Origin: Acanthamoeba sp. SK_2022b
Taxonomy: Eukaryota; Discosea; Longamoebia; Acanthamoebidae
Length of the DNA: 64,000 nucleotides
Direction of reading: 5' to 3'
Assembly: GCA_027943245.1 (NCBI GenBank)
Contig: JANDJZ010000062.1
Location: forward strand, 62,001 to 126,000
Under the pieces are notes generated by a model, which saw only the letters and a list, made by a program, of their open reading frames with translations, was not told where the DNA came from and did no database searches. Within the stretch, counting starts at the first letter, position 1. Each line of letters opens with the position of its first letter. This document shows positions 40,280 to 50,297 of the stretch, piece after piece. The position numbers and the translations under genes were made by a program.

Positions 40280-42163
40280 ATGATGGACAATTTACGCGCG
40301 GCTGCTAATCACGTCGTGCTCAAAATCATCCTGGCCCTGATCATCCTGTCATTCGTTCTGACCGGGGTGGGTAACTACCTGATCGGCGGCTCCGGCGATT
40401 ATGCTGCGAAAGTAAATGGTCAGACGATCGAACGCGCTCAGCTGGAACAGGCTTTCCAAAGCGAGCGTAGCCGCATGCAGCAGCAGCTGGGTGACCAGTT
40501 CTCCGCGCTGGCCGGCAACGAAGGCTACATGCAGCAGATGCGCCGTCAGGTGTTGTCCCAGTTGATCGACAACATGCTGCTCGACCAGTACGCCAAGAAG
40601 CTGGGCCTGGCGGTCAGCGACGATCAGATCAAGGACGCCATCCGCAAGGCGCCTTACTTCCAGACCAACGGCCAGTTCGATAACGCCAAATACCTCGACC
40701 TGATCGGCCGCATGGGCTACACCGCCGACAACTTCGCGCAGTCGATGCGCCAGCAGCTGGTCAATCAGCAGCTGATTCAGGCCTTCGGCGAGTCCGGCTT
40801 CGTGCTGCCGTCCGAATCGCAAGCCATGGCGGCGCTGGTGCTGCAGGAGCGCGACGTGCGCCTGGCGACCATCGATCTGAAGGCGCTGCAGGCGAAACAG
40901 AGCGCCGGCGACGACGAACTGAAGGCGTATTACGATCAGAACAAAAACAGCTTCATCGCACCTGAGCAGGTGAAGGTGAGCTATATCCCGCTGGACGCCG
41001 CGTCCATGCAGGACAAGGTGAAAGTGAGCGAAGAGGACATCAGCGCTTACTACGACCAGCACAAGAGCAGCTACGGCCAGCCGGAGCGTAAAAACTACAG
41101 CGTGATTCAGCTGAAAACCGAGGCGGAAGCCAACGCCGTGCTGGACGAGCTGAAGAAGGGCGCCGATTTCGCCACCCTGGCGAAAGAGAAATCCACCGAT
41201 ATCATCTCACGCCGCACCGGCGGCGAGCTGGGCTGGCTGGAGCCGGAAACCACCGCCGACGAGCTGAAGCAGGCTAACCTGACCGAGAAAGGGCAGCTGT
41301 CCGGCGTGGTGAAATCTTCCGTCGGCTTCCTGATCGTGCGTTTGAATGATATCGAACCTGAGAAAGTGAAGCCGCTGAGCGAAGTGCATGACGCCATCGC
41401 CAAGCAGGTGCAGCAGGAGAAAGCGGTAGACGCGTATTACGCGCTGCAGCAGAAGGTGAGCGAAGCGGCGACCAGCGACAACGAATCTCTGGCCTCGGCT
41501 GAAGAAGCGGCCGGCGTGAAAGCGGCGCAAAGCGACTGGTTCACTCGTGACAACATTCCTGCCGCGCTGAACTTCAAGCCGGTCGTGCAGGCGATCTTCG
41601 ACGGCTCGCTGATCGGCGAGAACGGCGCGCCGGGCAGCAACTCCGACGTGATCACCGTAGATGGCGACCGCGCCTTCGTGGTGCGCGTGAGCGGCCATAA
41701 GCCGGAAGGTATCGAACCATTCGACCAGGTGAAAGACCGCGTGGCCGAGCTGGTGAAGCGCAACAAAGCGGTGCAGGAAGCGAAACTGCAGGGCGAGAAG
41801 CTGCTGGTTGAGCTGAAGCAGGGCAAGGGCGACGAGGCGATGAAAGCCGCCGGCCTGAGCTTTGGCGCCGTGCAGAAGATGGCGCGCGCGCCGGAAGACA
41901 GCCAGCTGGTGGAGAGCGTGTTCGCGCTGCCGCACCCGCAGGACGGCAAACCGGTGTACGGCATGTCGCAGGATCGCCAGGACAACGTGGTGCTGATCGC
42001 GCTCGATGCGGTGAAGCCAGGCACGCTGCCGGAAGACGAAATGAAAACCTTCGTCGGCAAGATGGAAGAGGGCGCGACCGGCGTTTCCTTCGATTCGCTG
42101 CTGGCGAGCCTGCGTAAAGAAGCCAAGATCAAAATGGGCGCCGCTGAGCAACAGCCTCAGTAA
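40280..42163 (+). CDS. ppiD: Periplasmic chaperone / peptidyl-prolyl isomerase-like PpiD
   Basis: PpiD is inner-membrane anchored and faces the periplasm, helping newly exported proteins at the Sec translocon. The start M-M-D-N-L-R-A-A-A-N at 40280 matches E. coli and gives 627 residues; a TTG 12 codons earlier is rejected. One N-terminal helix (about 16-34) precedes a SurA-like helical region and a parvulin domain (about 265-355, ending V-G-F-L-I-V-R-L-N-D-I). A hairpin terminator follows. Confidence 0.95.
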   Translation: MMDNLRAAANHVVLKIILALIILSFVLTGVGNYLIGGSGDYAAKVNGQTIERAQLEQAFQSERSRMQQQLGDQFSALAGNEGYMQQMRRQVLSQLIDNMLLDQYAKKLGLAVSDDQIKDAIRKAPYFQTNGQFDNAKYLDLIGRMGYTADNFAQSMRQQLVNQQLIQAFGESGFVLPSESQAMAALVLQERDVRLATIDLKALQAKQSAGDDELKAYYDQNKNSFIAPEQVKVSYIPLDAASMQDKVKVSEEDISAYYDQHKSSYGQPERKNYSVIQLKTEAEANAVLDELKKGADFATLAKEKSTDIISRRTGGELGWLEPETTADELKQANLTEKGQLSGVVKSSVGFLIVRLNDIEPEKVKPLSEVHDAIAKQVQQEKAVDAYYALQQKVSEAATSDNESLASAEEAAGVKAAQSDWFTRDNIPAALNFKPVVQAIFDGSLIGENGAPGSNSDVITVDGDRAFVVRVSGHKPEGIEPFDQVKDRVAELVKRNKAVQEAKLQGEKLLVELKQGKGDEAMKAAGLSFGAVQKMARAPEDSQLVESVFALPHPQDGKPVYGMSQDRQDNVVLIALDAVKPGTLPEDEMKTFVGKMEEGATGVSFDSLLASLRKEAKIKMGAAEQQPQ

Positions 42164-42197
42164 TCGCCGCATTTTTCTGCAACGCAGTGCAACAAAC

Positions 42198-42220
42198 AAA
42201 GGCCGCTTTCGCGGCCTTTT
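42198..42220 (+). terminator. Terminator after ppiD
   Basis: AAAGGCCGC/GCGGCCTTT with a TTTC loop has T residues at the 3' end. Confidence 0.8.
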
Positions 42221-42301
42221 CCACATCTGATATCCGCCGATTGCTGAATATTCGCCGCCGCGGCAAGGTAGCCGTGCTGTCACACACAAGGAGGATACAG
42301 C

Positions 42302-42682
42302 ATGCAACATACAGAGAAAAAAGCGTTATCAGGTTACCGTCATCACGTCAAAGCTGCGCTCACCGCGCTGCTTTTGTGCCTGGCGGGGCCGGCCGCCGCG
42401 GTGGATAAAGCCGAGGCGCCGGCACCCATGCTCTCAGCACCGGCGAGCAATGGTGGGCAATCGGTGATGACCAAGACAGCCGAGGAGGCGGCGGTCAGCA
42501 TCAATCAGGCCACCGCCGAACAGCTGGCCGCCGCCTTGAGCGGCGTCGGTTTGAAGAAGGCGGAAGGCATCGTGCGCTACCGCGAGCAGAACGGGCCGTT
42601 CACCCAGGTTGAGCAGTTGCAGGAGGTGCCGGGCATCGGGCCGGCGCTGTTTGAGAAGAACCGCACCCGGCTGAAAATGTGA
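42302..42682 (+). CDS. ybaV: ComEA-like helix-hairpin-helix protein YbaV
   Basis: The protein has 126 residues with a signal peptide probably cut after A-A-A (residue 33), a low-complexity linker, and a C-terminal double helix-hairpin-helix domain (about 63-126: I-N-Q-A-T-A-E-Q-L...G-V-G-L-K-K-A-E-G-I-V; V-P-G-I-G-P-A-L-F-E-K-N). The domain is of the ComEA type that binds DNA in the periplasm. AAGGAGG lies ahead of the ATG. Its role in enterobacteria is not established. fadM follows. Confidence 0.9.
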   Translation: MQHTEKKALSGYRHHVKAALTALLLCLAGPAAAVDKAEAPAPMLSAPASNGGQSVMTKTAEEAAVSINQATAEQLAAALSGVGLKKAEGIVRYREQNGPFTQVEQLQEVPGIGPALFEKNRTRLKM

Positions 42683-42778
42683 TCCCGGTCGCGGCTGCGT
42701 GGCAAAATGCCGCTGAGGCCGTCACTCCTCTGCTACATTTTACAGGTCTTACCAGTTTGGCGCGTTGACCAAACGGGC

Positions 42779-42806
42779 GAGGGAGCCGCTGCGGCTCCCT
42801 CTTTCT
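42779..42806 (+). terminator. Hairpin terminator between ybaV and fadM
   Basis: GAGGGAGCCG/CGGCTCCCTC with a CTG loop is followed by TTTCTG. Confidence 0.7.
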
Positions 42807-42836
42807 GTAATCACCAGGCAGGAGCGATCGTTCCCT

Positions 42837-43250
42837 ATGCAAACCTTTATCAAAGTTCGCGGTTATCACCTTGATGTTTACCAGCACGTTAACAACGCCC
42901 GCTATCTGGAGTTTCTGGAAGAGGCGCGCTGGGAATGGCTGGAGAACGAGGCCGGGTTCCGCTGGATGACGGAAAACAACATCGCTTTCATCGTGGTGAA
43001 CATCAATATCAATTACCGCAGCCCGGCGGTATTGGGGGATAAGCTGCGTATCGACAGCCAGATGGTGCAGCTCAATGGCAAGAGCGGGGTGCTGAGCCAA
43101 AAGGTGACGCAGGATCCGGCGGGGACGCCGGTGGCTGACGCGCTGCTGACTTTCGTGTGTGTCGATCTGAAAACGCAGCGTGCGCTGCCGATCGAAGGAG
43201 AATTGCGCGAGCGCCTGGAGGCGCTCACGCCGAAGGATAATCTGCAGTAA
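42837..43250 (+). CDS. fadM: Long-chain acyl-CoA thioesterase FadM
   Basis: This 137-residue single hotdog-fold thioesterase (formerly YbaW) acts on 3,5-tetradecadienoyl-CoA and other long-chain acyl-CoAs. The start at 42837 (M-Q-T-F-I-K-V-R-G-Y-H-L-D-V-Y-Q-H-V-N-N) has GGAGCG upstream. The D-V-Y-Q-H-V-N-N-A-R-Y-L-E-F motif carries the catalytic Asp. The upstream in-frame extension overlaps the terminator hairpin and is rejected. Confidence 0.94.
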   Translation: MQTFIKVRGYHLDVYQHVNNARYLEFLEEARWEWLENEAGFRWMTENNIAFIVVNININYRSPAVLGDKLRIDSQMVQLNGKSGVLSQKVTQDPAGTPVADALLTFVCVDLKTQRALPIEGELRERLEALTPKDNLQ

Positions 43251-43285
43251 GCTCACGGGCGGCAGAGGCTGCCGCCGTCACTGCC

Positions 43286-43984
43286 TCAGGCCAGAGCGGC
43301 CTTCTGTTTCAACGCCGCCATCACTTCCGCCTGGTTGGCCCGGTACTGCATCAGGCCATTGGCGCGCAGGTTGCAGGCGGCACATTCGCCGCAGCCGTCA
43401 CCCTTGATGCCGTTGTAGCAGGTCAGCGTATCCTGGCGCACGCGATCCAGCTGGTGGTAATAATCCGCCAGCGCCCAGGTCTCGGCCTTGTTTAGCCACA
43501 TCAGCGGCGTTTCGAAGCGGATATCGCGGGCGATGCCCAGCGTCACCGCCTTGTTCAACGCTTTAACAAACTCGTCGCGGCAATCCGGATAGCCGGAGAA
43601 ATCGGTTTCACACACGCCGGTGATCACCGCTTCCGCTTCCACCTGGTAGGCGTAGATCGCCGCCAGCGTCAGGAACAGGATGTTGCGGCCCGGCACGAAG
43701 GTGCTCGGCAGCGCATTTTTCTGATTGGGATCGTAGGCGGGAACCGGAATATTGTCGCGCGTCAGGCTGCTGACGGCCAGCTCATTGAGCAGCGTTACGT
43801 CCAGCACCTTGTGTGCCTTGGCGCCGAGGGCCACCGACAGCTCTTGAGCCACTTCAATCTCGGCGCGATGGCGCTGGCCGTAATCGAACGTGACGCAGTG
43901 AACTTCATCATACTGTTGCAATGCCTGGATCAAGCAGGTCGTGGAGTCTTGTCCACCGCTGAAAACGACAACCGCGCGCTTCAT
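43286..43984 (-). CDS. queC: 7-cyano-7-deazaguanine synthase QueC
   Basis: QueC makes preQ0 from 7-carboxy-7-deazaguanine in the queuosine pathway, upstream of Tgt at the other end of this window. The 232-residue protein has the PP-loop S-G-G-Q-D-S-T-T at 9-16 and a C-terminal zinc-binding Cys cluster ([16 protein letters not shown]). AAGGTG precedes the ATG. It is convergent with fadM, with a hairpin lacking a T-tract (43258-43276) between them. Confidence 0.97.
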   Translation of the reverse strand: MKRAVVVFSGGQDSTTCLIQALQQYDEVHCVTFDYGQRHRAEIEVAQELSVALGAKAHKVLDVTLLNELAVSSLTRDNIPVPAYDPNQKNALPSTFVPGRNILFLTLAAIYAYQVEAEAVITGVCETDFSGYPDCRDEFVKALNKAVTLGIARDIRFETPLMWLNKAETWALADYYHQLDRVRQDTLTCYNGIKGDGCGECAACNLRANGLMQYRANQAEVMAALKQKAALA

Positions 43985-44099
43985 AAAATCACCTTTTTGG
44001 GCTTTGGCCTCTCCCGATACACATTCGGGCGGCAGGATAAAAATTGCGTTGCGGCGACAATAGTAGCAGAAAGGGCCGCCAGGCGCAGGGCGGTTCGGC

Positions 44100-45815
44100 T
44101 CAGGCCGGTGCGCTGTCCACCGGCGGCGGCAGCCACGCCTGGCAAAAATCGAACCAGCCGTGGGCGGTTAGCGTAACGCCATGCATGCGCGGCGGCGCGC
44201 TGATCTGATACTGGTAGTGAAACAGCGGCGTGATGATGGCGGCGGCCATCAGCCGTTGATAATAAGCCTGCAGCTGTGCGAAGCGCGGTTGCTGCGCCTG
44301 CAGCTGCTGGATCTGCTGCAGCGTGTCCTGCTGCTGCTGCCAGCGGCTTTCCGTCAGGATGCCGCGCCACAGCGTATCCTGCCGCAGCCAGCTCTCCAGC
44401 GTCGCCTCCGGCGCTTCACCGATCAGGTTGTCTGCCAGCAGCAGGTCGGCCTGGGCGATCTGCGCCTCGCTTTGCCAGCGTTTACCGGCGTAGTAACGCA
44501 CCTCCAGCTCGCAGCCGTGCTGCGCCAGCAGCCGCTGCAGCGCGACCGTCACCGTTTCCAGCTCGACCGGCGGCCGATACAGCAGCGTCAGCCGGGCGGG
44601 CAGGGTGACATCTTCCTCAATCCGTTGGCTGGGAATACGCCAGCCGGGCAGCATTTCATGGCTGGGGGTGATCACGCTGTTGGGAATAGGTAGACGGCTC
44701 AGCAGGCCGGACTGCTGGATCAGCATCAGCAGCTTTTGCCCCTGGGCTTCGCTCAGCACGCCGTGGCGCAGGTTCAGCGCCAGATAACACCAGCCCAGGC
44801 TCATGCTGCGCTGCACCGGCCTGGCCTGCGCCAAATCGTCTTGCTGACCGATGGTGATGCGCACCGGATGCTGGCAACTGGTGTCGGCGCCGGCGGTGGG
44901 CAGGTCGGGGGTGATCCAGTACTCGATGGTGTCCAGATACGGGTGCTGCAGATGGTAACCGGCGTGCTGTTCCAGCCGCACTAGCTGCGGTTCATTCAGC
45001 GCCAGCTTGAACGGGCCGGCGCCGATGCCCGGCAGCTCCGGGTGGGTCATCAGGCAAGGCAGCTCCGCCAGCCGGTGAGCCAGCCAATAGTCCGCCAGGT
45101 GCAGATCGAACTGGATGCACAGCGGATGCGGCAGGCTGATGTGCGCGACGTTGGCCAGGCTGGGTTGGCTGCGCGGGTGGCGCTGCAGTTTTTCCAGCGT
45201 TTGCAGCAGCTGTTGGCCGGTCAGCGGTTCACCGTTATGCCAGCGCAGCTGACTGCGCAGAAAGAAGCGCCAGCGCAGGCCGTGCTCGCCAATTTGCCAG
45301 TGGTGCGCCAGATCGGGCTGCGGTTCCGGGTTACCGGTCATCAGGCGCGTCAGCCCGGCGTGCAGGGTCGATACCAGATGTTGCTCGGCGCGGCCGGTCA
45401 GCGTGAGTGGGTCGAGCGCTTCCAGCGTGCGGTAATAGGGAATGCGCAGCGTCGGGCTGCCGGCCTGCCATTGCCCGCCGAGGTGCGGGCTGAGCAGATC
45501 CTGCAGGTGCTGCGGATCGAGCTGCGCCATCTCCAGCGCCCCCTGATGGTTGCCCTGTTGCAGCAGCTGTTGCAGCAGCTGCGCGCGCAGTTCATCCGGG
45601 GTTTTCAGGCAATGCAGGCGGGCGCGTTTGCCGCGGCCGGGCTGCGAATGCCAGCTCAGCCAGCCCTGATCCTGCAGCTGTTGCACCAGCGTGCGGGCGT
45701 GCCGTTCGCTGCAGTAGAACATCGCCGCCAGCTCGCCGATGGTCACGGCGACCGGCGCGCTGCCGAGCTGTTGGTACAGGCGTTGATATTGGCTGAGACG
45801 GTGAACCAGGCGCAT
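44100..45815 (-). CDS. ybaE: SgrR-family transcriptional regulator YbaE
   Basis: The protein has 571 residues. The N-terminal winged helix (about 1-115, [21 protein letters not shown]) is joined to an extracytoplasmic solute-binding-protein-like domain (about 120-560), the SgrR architecture, so it probably senses a small molecule in the cytoplasm. It carries no signal peptide. It is divergent from cof, with 104 bp between start codons. The regulated genes and ligand are unknown. Confidence 0.88.
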   Translation of the reverse strand: MRLVHRLSQYQRLYQQLGSAPVAVTIGELAAMFYCSERHARTLVQQLQDQGWLSWHSQPGRGKRARLHCLKTPDELRAQLLQQLLQQGNHQGALEMAQLDPQHLQDLLSPHLGGQWQAGSPTLRIPYYRTLEALDPLTLTGRAEQHLVSTLHAGLTRLMTGNPEPQPDLAHHWQIGEHGLRWRFFLRSQLRWHNGEPLTGQQLLQTLEKLQRHPRSQPSLANVAHISLPHPLCIQFDLHLADYWLAHRLAELPCLMTHPELPGIGAGPFKLALNEPQLVRLEQHAGYHLQHPYLDTIEYWITPDLPTAGADTSCQHPVRITIGQQDDLAQARPVQRSMSLGWCYLALNLRHGVLSEAQGQKLLMLIQQSGLLSRLPIPNSVITPSHEMLPGWRIPSQRIEEDVTLPARLTLLYRPPVELETVTVALQRLLAQHGCELEVRYYAGKRWQSEAQIAQADLLLADNLIGEAPEATLESWLRQDTLWRGILTESRWQQQQDTLQQIQQLQAQQPRFAQLQAYYQRLMAAAIITPLFHYQYQISAPPRMHGVTLTAHGWFDFCQAWLPPPVDSAPA

Positions 45816-45919
45816 GGGCAGAAATCCGGAACAGTTTTCTCAAATTGTTCACTATTACTTCCGCAAATACCATCCCATACTGCACGGATTGTAATCGCGT
45901 TCACATTCAAGAGGTCTTT

Positions 45920-46744
45920 ATGTATCGCCTGGCAGCTTTCGATATGGACGGCACGCTGTTGATGCCGGATCACCGGGTTGGCCCGGAAACGCTGGCGGTG
46001 CTGAACCAGCTGGTGGAGCGGGAAATGGTGGTGACGTTCGCCACCGGGCGGCACTACCTCGACGCGCAGCCGATCATGGCGCAGCTGGGGCTGCAGGGTT
46101 ACCTGATCACCGGCAACGGCACGCGAGTGTATGACAACCGCGGCCAACAGCTGCACGCCACCGATTTGCCGGCGGCGGTCGCCGAAGAGGTGCTGCATCA
46201 TCATTGGCGCACCCGCGCCAGCATGCATGTGTTCCGCGATGAAGGTTGGCTGACCGAGTTTCCCGTGCCGGAAGAGATGCTGCGGGCGCACCACCTGAGC
46301 GGCTTTCGTTTTCAGCTGGCTGACGTGCGCCGCCTGCCGGCGTTCGGCAACAGCAAGGTGTGCTTTGTCGCGCCGCACGAGGAGCTGCTGGCGTTGCAGG
46401 TGCAGCTGCGGGCACAGCTGGGCGACGAGGCAGACCTGTGCTTTTCCGCTTACGACTGTCTGGAAGTGCTGCCGCTCGGTTGCAACAAAGGCACGGCGCT
46501 GGACCGGCTGAGCCGCCATCTGGGGCTGACGATGGCCGACTGCATGGCGTTCGGCGACGCGATGAACGACAAAGAGATGCTGGGGGCGGTGGGGCACGGC
46601 GTGGTGATGGGCAACGCCCTGCCGCAGCTGAAATCCCTGCTGCCGCAGCTACCGGTTATCGGCCATTGCCAGCAACAGGCGGTGGCCCACTATTTACAAC
46701 ATTGGCTGCGTTCACCTTGCCTCACCTATTCCCCCGAAGAATGA
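45920..46744 (+). CDS. cof: HMP-PP phosphatase Cof (HAD family)
   Basis: Cof is a type IIB HAD phosphatase that hydrolyses the thiamin precursor HMP-PP and other sugar or cofactor phosphates. The start at 45920 with GAGG upstream gives 274 residues. HAD motifs are visible: D-M-D-G-T-L-L (nucleophile Asp8), F-A-T-G-R-H, the Lys of N-K-G-T-A-L and G-D-A-M-N-D. The upstream in-frame extension lies in the cof/ybaE promoter region and is rejected. Confidence 0.94.
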   Translation: MYRLAAFDMDGTLLMPDHRVGPETLAVLNQLVEREMVVTFATGRHYLDAQPIMAQLGLQGYLITGNGTRVYDNRGQQLHATDLPAAVAEEVLHHHWRTRASMHVFRDEGWLTEFPVPEEMLRAHHLSGFRFQLADVRRLPAFGNSKVCFVAPHEELLALQVQLRAQLGDEADLCFSAYDCLEVLPLGCNKGTALDRLSRHLGLTMADCMAFGDAMNDKEMLGAVGHGVVMGNALPQLKSLLPQLPVIGHCQQQAVAHYLQHWLRSPCLTYSPEE

Positions 46745-46761
46745 GGTTCTCCTTACAGCCG

Positions 46762-46789
46762 GCCGGGTATGACTACCCGGCTTTTTTTT
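46762..46789 (+). terminator. Terminator after cof
   Basis: GCCGGGTA/TACCCGGC with a TGAC loop is followed by eight T residues. It lies between cof and the convergent PLP-enzyme gene. Confidence 0.9.
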
Positions 46790-46804
46790 ATCCGGAGCCT
46801 GGCG

Positions 46805-47845
46805 TTACAAATCCGCCAGCTGCGCCAGATACGGCTGCAGATCGCCGATGTTGTTGCTGACCCATTCCGGGTTGTAATAGGTATCCAGATAACGCTCGCC
46901 GCTGTCGCACAGCAGGGTGACGATCGACCCTTGCTCGCCGTTTTCCCGCATCTGTTTCGCCAGCTGCAGCGCACCCCAGACGTTGGTGCCGGTGGAGGCG
47001 CCAACCTTGCGGCCTAACACGCCTTCCAGCCAGTGAATGGTGGCGACGCTGGCGGCATCCGGCACCCGCAGCATGTTGTCGACTACCGACGGGATGAACG
47101 ACGGCTCGGCGCGCGGGCGGCCGATGCCTTCGATACGGCTGCCGCAGCTGCCGATCAGGGTGCGATCGCCGTGGTGGAAGCAGTCATAGAACACCGAATT
47201 TTCCGGATCGACCACCGTCAATTGGGTGTCGTGCCCCTGATAGCGGATGTAGCGCCCCAGCGTAGCGGAGGTGCCGCCGGTGCCGGCGCTCATCACGATG
47301 TGTTTCGGCACCGGGAAAGGTTCGCGTGCCATCTGGCGGAAGATGCTGTCGGCGATGTTGTTGTTGCCGCGCCAGTCGGTGGCGCGTTCGGCATAGGTGA
47401 ACTGATCCATATAGTGGCCGTTCAGCTCTTTCGCCAGCTGTTCGGAGGCGGCGTAGATCTGGGCGGCGTGATCGACGAAGTGACAGCGGCCGCCGTAAAA
47501 GGCGATCTGCTCCACCTTGCGGCGCGCGGTGCAGGATGGCATCACCGCGATGAACGGCAGGCCGATCAGACGAGCGAAGTAGGCTTCGGACACCGCGGTG
47601 CTGCCGGAAGAGGCCTCGATGATGGTGGTGTTCTCGGTGATCCAGCCGTTGCACAGGCCATAAAGGAACAGCGAGCGCGCCAGGCGGTGTTTCAGGCTGC
47701 CGGTCGGGTGGGTGCTCTCGTCCTTCAGATACAGGCAGATGCCGGGAAACGCCGGCAGGTTCAGGCGGATCAGGTGCGTATCGGCGGAGCGCTGAAAATC
47801 CGCTTCTATTTCACCGATAGCATATTTTACCCAAGAGTTTGTCAT
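46805..47845 (-). CDS. PLP-dependent cysteine synthase/desulfhydrase-like enzyme (Cds1-like)
   Basis: This 346-residue fold-type II PLP enzyme has the Schiff-base Lys52 in P-T-G-S-L-K-H-R, the substrate loop A-S-S-G-S-T-A-V-S near 98-105 and the phosphate-binding loop [10 protein letters not shown]. It resembles the cysteine synthase superfamily branch that includes L-cysteine desulfhydrase Cds1. It is divergent from decR, the cysteine-responsive regulator of cysteine detoxification, with palindromes between them. This suggests it breaks down excess cysteine under DecR control. E. coli K-12 has no gene at this position. Whether it degrades or makes cysteine cannot be decided from motifs. Confidence 0.8.
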   Translation of the reverse strand: MTNSWVKYAIGEIEADFQRSADTHLIRLNLPAFPGICLYLKDESTHPTGSLKHRLARSLFLYGLCNGWITENTTIIEASSGSTAVSEAYFARLIGLPFIAVMPSCTARRKVEQIAFYGGRCHFVDHAAQIYAASEQLAKELNGHYMDQFTYAERATDWRGNNNIADSIFRQMAREPFPVPKHIVMSAGTGGTSATLGRYIRYQGHDTQLTVVDPENSVFYDCFHHGDRTLIGSCGSRIEGIGRPRAEPSFIPSVVDNMLRVPDAASVATIHWLEGVLGRKVGASTGTNVWGALQLAKQMRENGEQGSIVTLLCDSGERYLDTYYNPEWVSNNIGDLQPYLAQLADL

Positions 47846-47898
47846 GATTTGGCCTCAAAATAGGGGGCTGGTTTATGGCGTAGCATAGCCTGTCGGCA

Positions 47899-47955
47899 GG
47901 AAAAAAGGATTGCCATTTTTCCTGTTTAATCGCCTAATGAGAGAAAATTTTTCTC
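47899..47955. promoter_or_regulatory. Candidate DecR/Lrp-type operator between the PLP-enzyme gene and decR
   Basis: Two inverted repeats are visible: GGAAAAA...TTTTTCC (47899-47922) and the perfect palindrome GAGAAAATTTTTCTC (47941-47955), the latter ending 12 bp before the decR start. Similar A/T-centred sites are typical of Lrp/AsnC regulators, which usually control themselves and the divergent gene. Confidence 0.55.
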
Positions 47956-47967
47956 CTGGTGGCCGCT

Positions 47968-48429
47968 ATGTTAGATAAAACAGACCGTAAGCTGCTGTGC
48001 ATGCTGCAGCAAGATTGCACCCAGTCGCTGCAGGCGCTGGCCGATGCGGTCAATTTGACCTCGACGCCGTGCTGGAAACGGCTGAAGCGCCTGGAAGACG
48101 AGGGCTATATCCGCGGCCGGGTGGCGCTGCTGGATAACGAAAAGCTCGGCCTGGGGCTGACGGCGTTCGTGCTGATCAAGACCCAGCAGCACAGCAGCGA
48201 GTGGTATCAGGCGTTTGTGCAACTGACCAGCCAGATGCCCGAGGTGCTGGCGTTCTACCGCATGGCGGGGGAGTACGACTATCTGATGCAGGTCGAAGTG
48301 GCGGACATGAAAAGCTACGACGGCTTTTATAAGCGTCTGGTGAACGGCGTACCGGGCCTCATCGATGTCACCTCAAGCTTTGCCATGGAAAAAATCAAAT
48401 ACACCACCGCGCTGCCGGTGCCGGAGTGA
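47968..48429 (+). CDS. decR: Cysteine-responsive Lrp/AsnC-type regulator DecR
   Basis: The protein has 153 residues, starting at ATG 47968 ([16 protein letters not shown]), matching E. coli DecR (YbaO); a GTG three codons earlier is possible. The N-terminal helix-turn-helix (about 5-60, [17 protein letters not shown]) is followed by a RAM ligand-binding domain (67-145). In E. coli DecR activates the cysteine-detoxifying desulfidase operon yhaOM. Here its divergent neighbour is a different PLP enzyme that could serve the same purpose. Confidence 0.93.
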   Translation: MLDKTDRKLLCMLQQDCTQSLQALADAVNLTSTPCWKRLKRLEDEGYIRGRVALLDNEKLGLGLTAFVLIKTQQHSSEWYQAFVQLTSQMPEVLAFYRMAGEYDYLMQVEVADMKSYDGFYKRLVNGVPGLIDVTSSFAMEKIKYTTALPVPE

Positions 48430-48521
48430 AAAGTTCACCGGACGGGCGGCTCAACGGTGGTATCCTGCTCTGCTGAAGCAGAAAAAGAGACAAATCCCAT
48501 AAAACCCTGGAATCAAACTGC

Positions 48522-50297
48522 GTGAGATTATTTGCTCAAATCGGCTGGTACTTCCGCCGGGAGTGGCGCCGCTACCTCGGGGCGGTGGTGCTGCTGATCG
48601 TCATCGCCATCCTGCAACTGCTGCCGCCTAAGCTGGTCGGCATCATCGTGGACGGCGTCACCGAAAAACAAATGTCTACCGGCGTGCTGATGGCCTGGCT
48701 CGGGCTGATGATCGGCACCGCGATCGTCGTTTACCTGCTGCGCTATGTGTGGCGGGTGTTGCTGTTCGGCGCCTCCTACCAACTGGCGGTCGAGCTGCGC
48801 GAAAACTTTTACCGCCAACTCAGCCGGCAAAACCCGGCGTTCTACCTGCGCCACCGCACCGGCGATCTGATGGCGCGCGCCACCAACGACGTGGACCGCG
48901 TGGTGTTCGCCGCCGGCGAAGGCGTGCTGACGCTGGTGGACTCGCTGGTGATGGGGCTGGTGGTGCTGGTGGTGATGAGCACCCAAATCAGCTGGCAGCT
49001 GACGGTGCTGGCGTTGATCCCGATGCCGCTGATGGCGATCGCCATCAAATATTACGGCGACCAGCTGCACCAGCGCTTTAAATCGGCGCAGGCGGCGTTT
49101 TCCAGCCTGAACGATCAGGCGCAGGAAAGCATGACCAGCATCCGCATGATCAAGGCCTTTGGGCTGGAAGATCACCAATCCAACCGCTTCGCCGAGGTGG
49201 CGGCGCAGACCGGCGCCAAGAACATGCACGTGGCGCGGGTGGATGCGCGCTTCGATCCGACCATTTATATCGCCATCGGCGCCTCTAACCTGCTGGCCAT
49301 CGGCGGCGGCAGCTGGATGGTGGTGAACGGGTCGCTGACGCTCGGGCAGCTGACCAGCTTTGTGATGTATCTCGGCTTGATGATCTGGCCGATGCTGGCG
49401 CTGGCCTGGATGTTCAACATCGTCGAACGCGGTAGCGCGGCCTACAGCCGCATCCGCAGCCTGCTCGACGAGGCGCCGGCGGTGCAGGACGGCCCGCAGG
49501 CGTTGCCGGCCGGCCGCGGCGTGCTGGACGTGGATATCCGCGCGTTCCACTACCCGGAAAACTCGCATCCGGCGCTGCATGACGTGGCGCTGACGCTGAA
49601 GCCGGGGCAGATGCTGGGGCTGTGCGGGCCGACCGGTGCCGGCAAGTCGACGCTGTTGTCGCTGATCCAGCGCCAGTTCGACGTCGACCAAGGGCAGATC
49701 CGCTATCACGGCCTGCCGTTGCCGCAGGTCAAACTCGACGACTGGCGTTCGCGGCTGTCGGTGGTGAGCCAGACGCCGTTCCTGTTCTCCGATACCGTGG
49801 CGAACAACATTGCGCTGGGCCATCCGGGGGCGACGCAGGCGCAGATCGAACAGGCGGCGCGGTTGGCCAGCGTCCATGAGGACATTCTGCGGCTGCCACA
49901 GGGCTATGACACCGAAGTGGGCGAACGCGGCGTGATGCTGTCGGGCGGGCAGAAACAGCGTATCTCCATTGCGCGTGCGCTGCTGCTGGATGCGGAGATC
50001 CTGATCCTCGACGACGCGCTGTCGGCGGTGGACGGCCGTACCGAACACCAGATCCTGCACAACCTGCGCAGCTGGGGGCAAGATCGCACGGTGATCATCA
50101 GCGCGCACCGGCTGTCGGCCTTGACCGAAGCCAGCGAGATCTTGGTGATGCAGCACGGCGGCGTTGCGCAGCGCGGCGATCCGGCGGCGCTGGCGGCGCA
50201 GCCGGGCTGGTATCGCGATATGTACCGTTATCAGCAGCTGGAAGCGGCGCTGGACGAAGCGCCGGAAAACGGCGAGGAGGCGTTGGCCGATGAATAA
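48522..50297 (+). CDS. mdlA: ABC multidrug-type exporter half-transporter MdlA
   Basis: The protein has 591 residues with GTG start at 48522, six membrane helices (about 15-300) and a C-terminal nucleotide-binding domain with Walker [10 protein letters not shown] (near 370), the signature L-S-G-G-Q-K-Q-R and Walker B L-I-L-D-D-A. The Walker B lacks the canonical catalytic Glu (Asp-Asp instead of Asp-Glu), pointing to a degenerate ATP site that pairs with MdlB in a heterodimer. The substrate is unknown. Confidence 0.94.
   Translation: MRLFAQIGWYFRREWRRYLGAVVLLIVIAILQLLPPKLVGIIVDGVTEKQMSTGVLMAWLGLMIGTAIVVYLLRYVWRVLLFGASYQLAVELRENFYRQLSRQNPAFYLRHRTGDLMARATNDVDRVVFAAGEGVLTLVDSLVMGLVVLVVMSTQISWQLTVLALIPMPLMAIAIKYYGDQLHQRFKSAQAAFSSLNDQAQESMTSIRMIKAFGLEDHQSNRFAEVAAQTGAKNMHVARVDARFDPTIYIAIGASNLLAIGGGSWMVVNGSLTLGQLTSFVMYLGLMIWPMLALAWMFNIVERGSAAYSRIRSLLDEAPAVQDGPQALPAGRGVLDVDIRAFHYPENSHPALHDVALTLKPGQMLGLCGPTGAGKSTLLSLIQRQFDVDQGQIRYHGLPLPQVKLDDWRSRLSVVSQTPFLFSDTVANNIALGHPGATQAQIEQAARLASVHEDILRLPQGYDTEVGERGVMLSGGQKQRISIARALLLDAEILILDDALSAVDGRTEHQILHNLRSWGQDRTVIISAHRLSALTEASEILVMQHGGVAQRGDPAALAAQPGWYRDMYRYQQLEAALDEAPENGEEALADE

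Noticed and set aside
43985..44099. preQ1 riboswitch upstream of queC
   Set aside because: No preQ1 aptamer core could be found in the leader on the queC strand.
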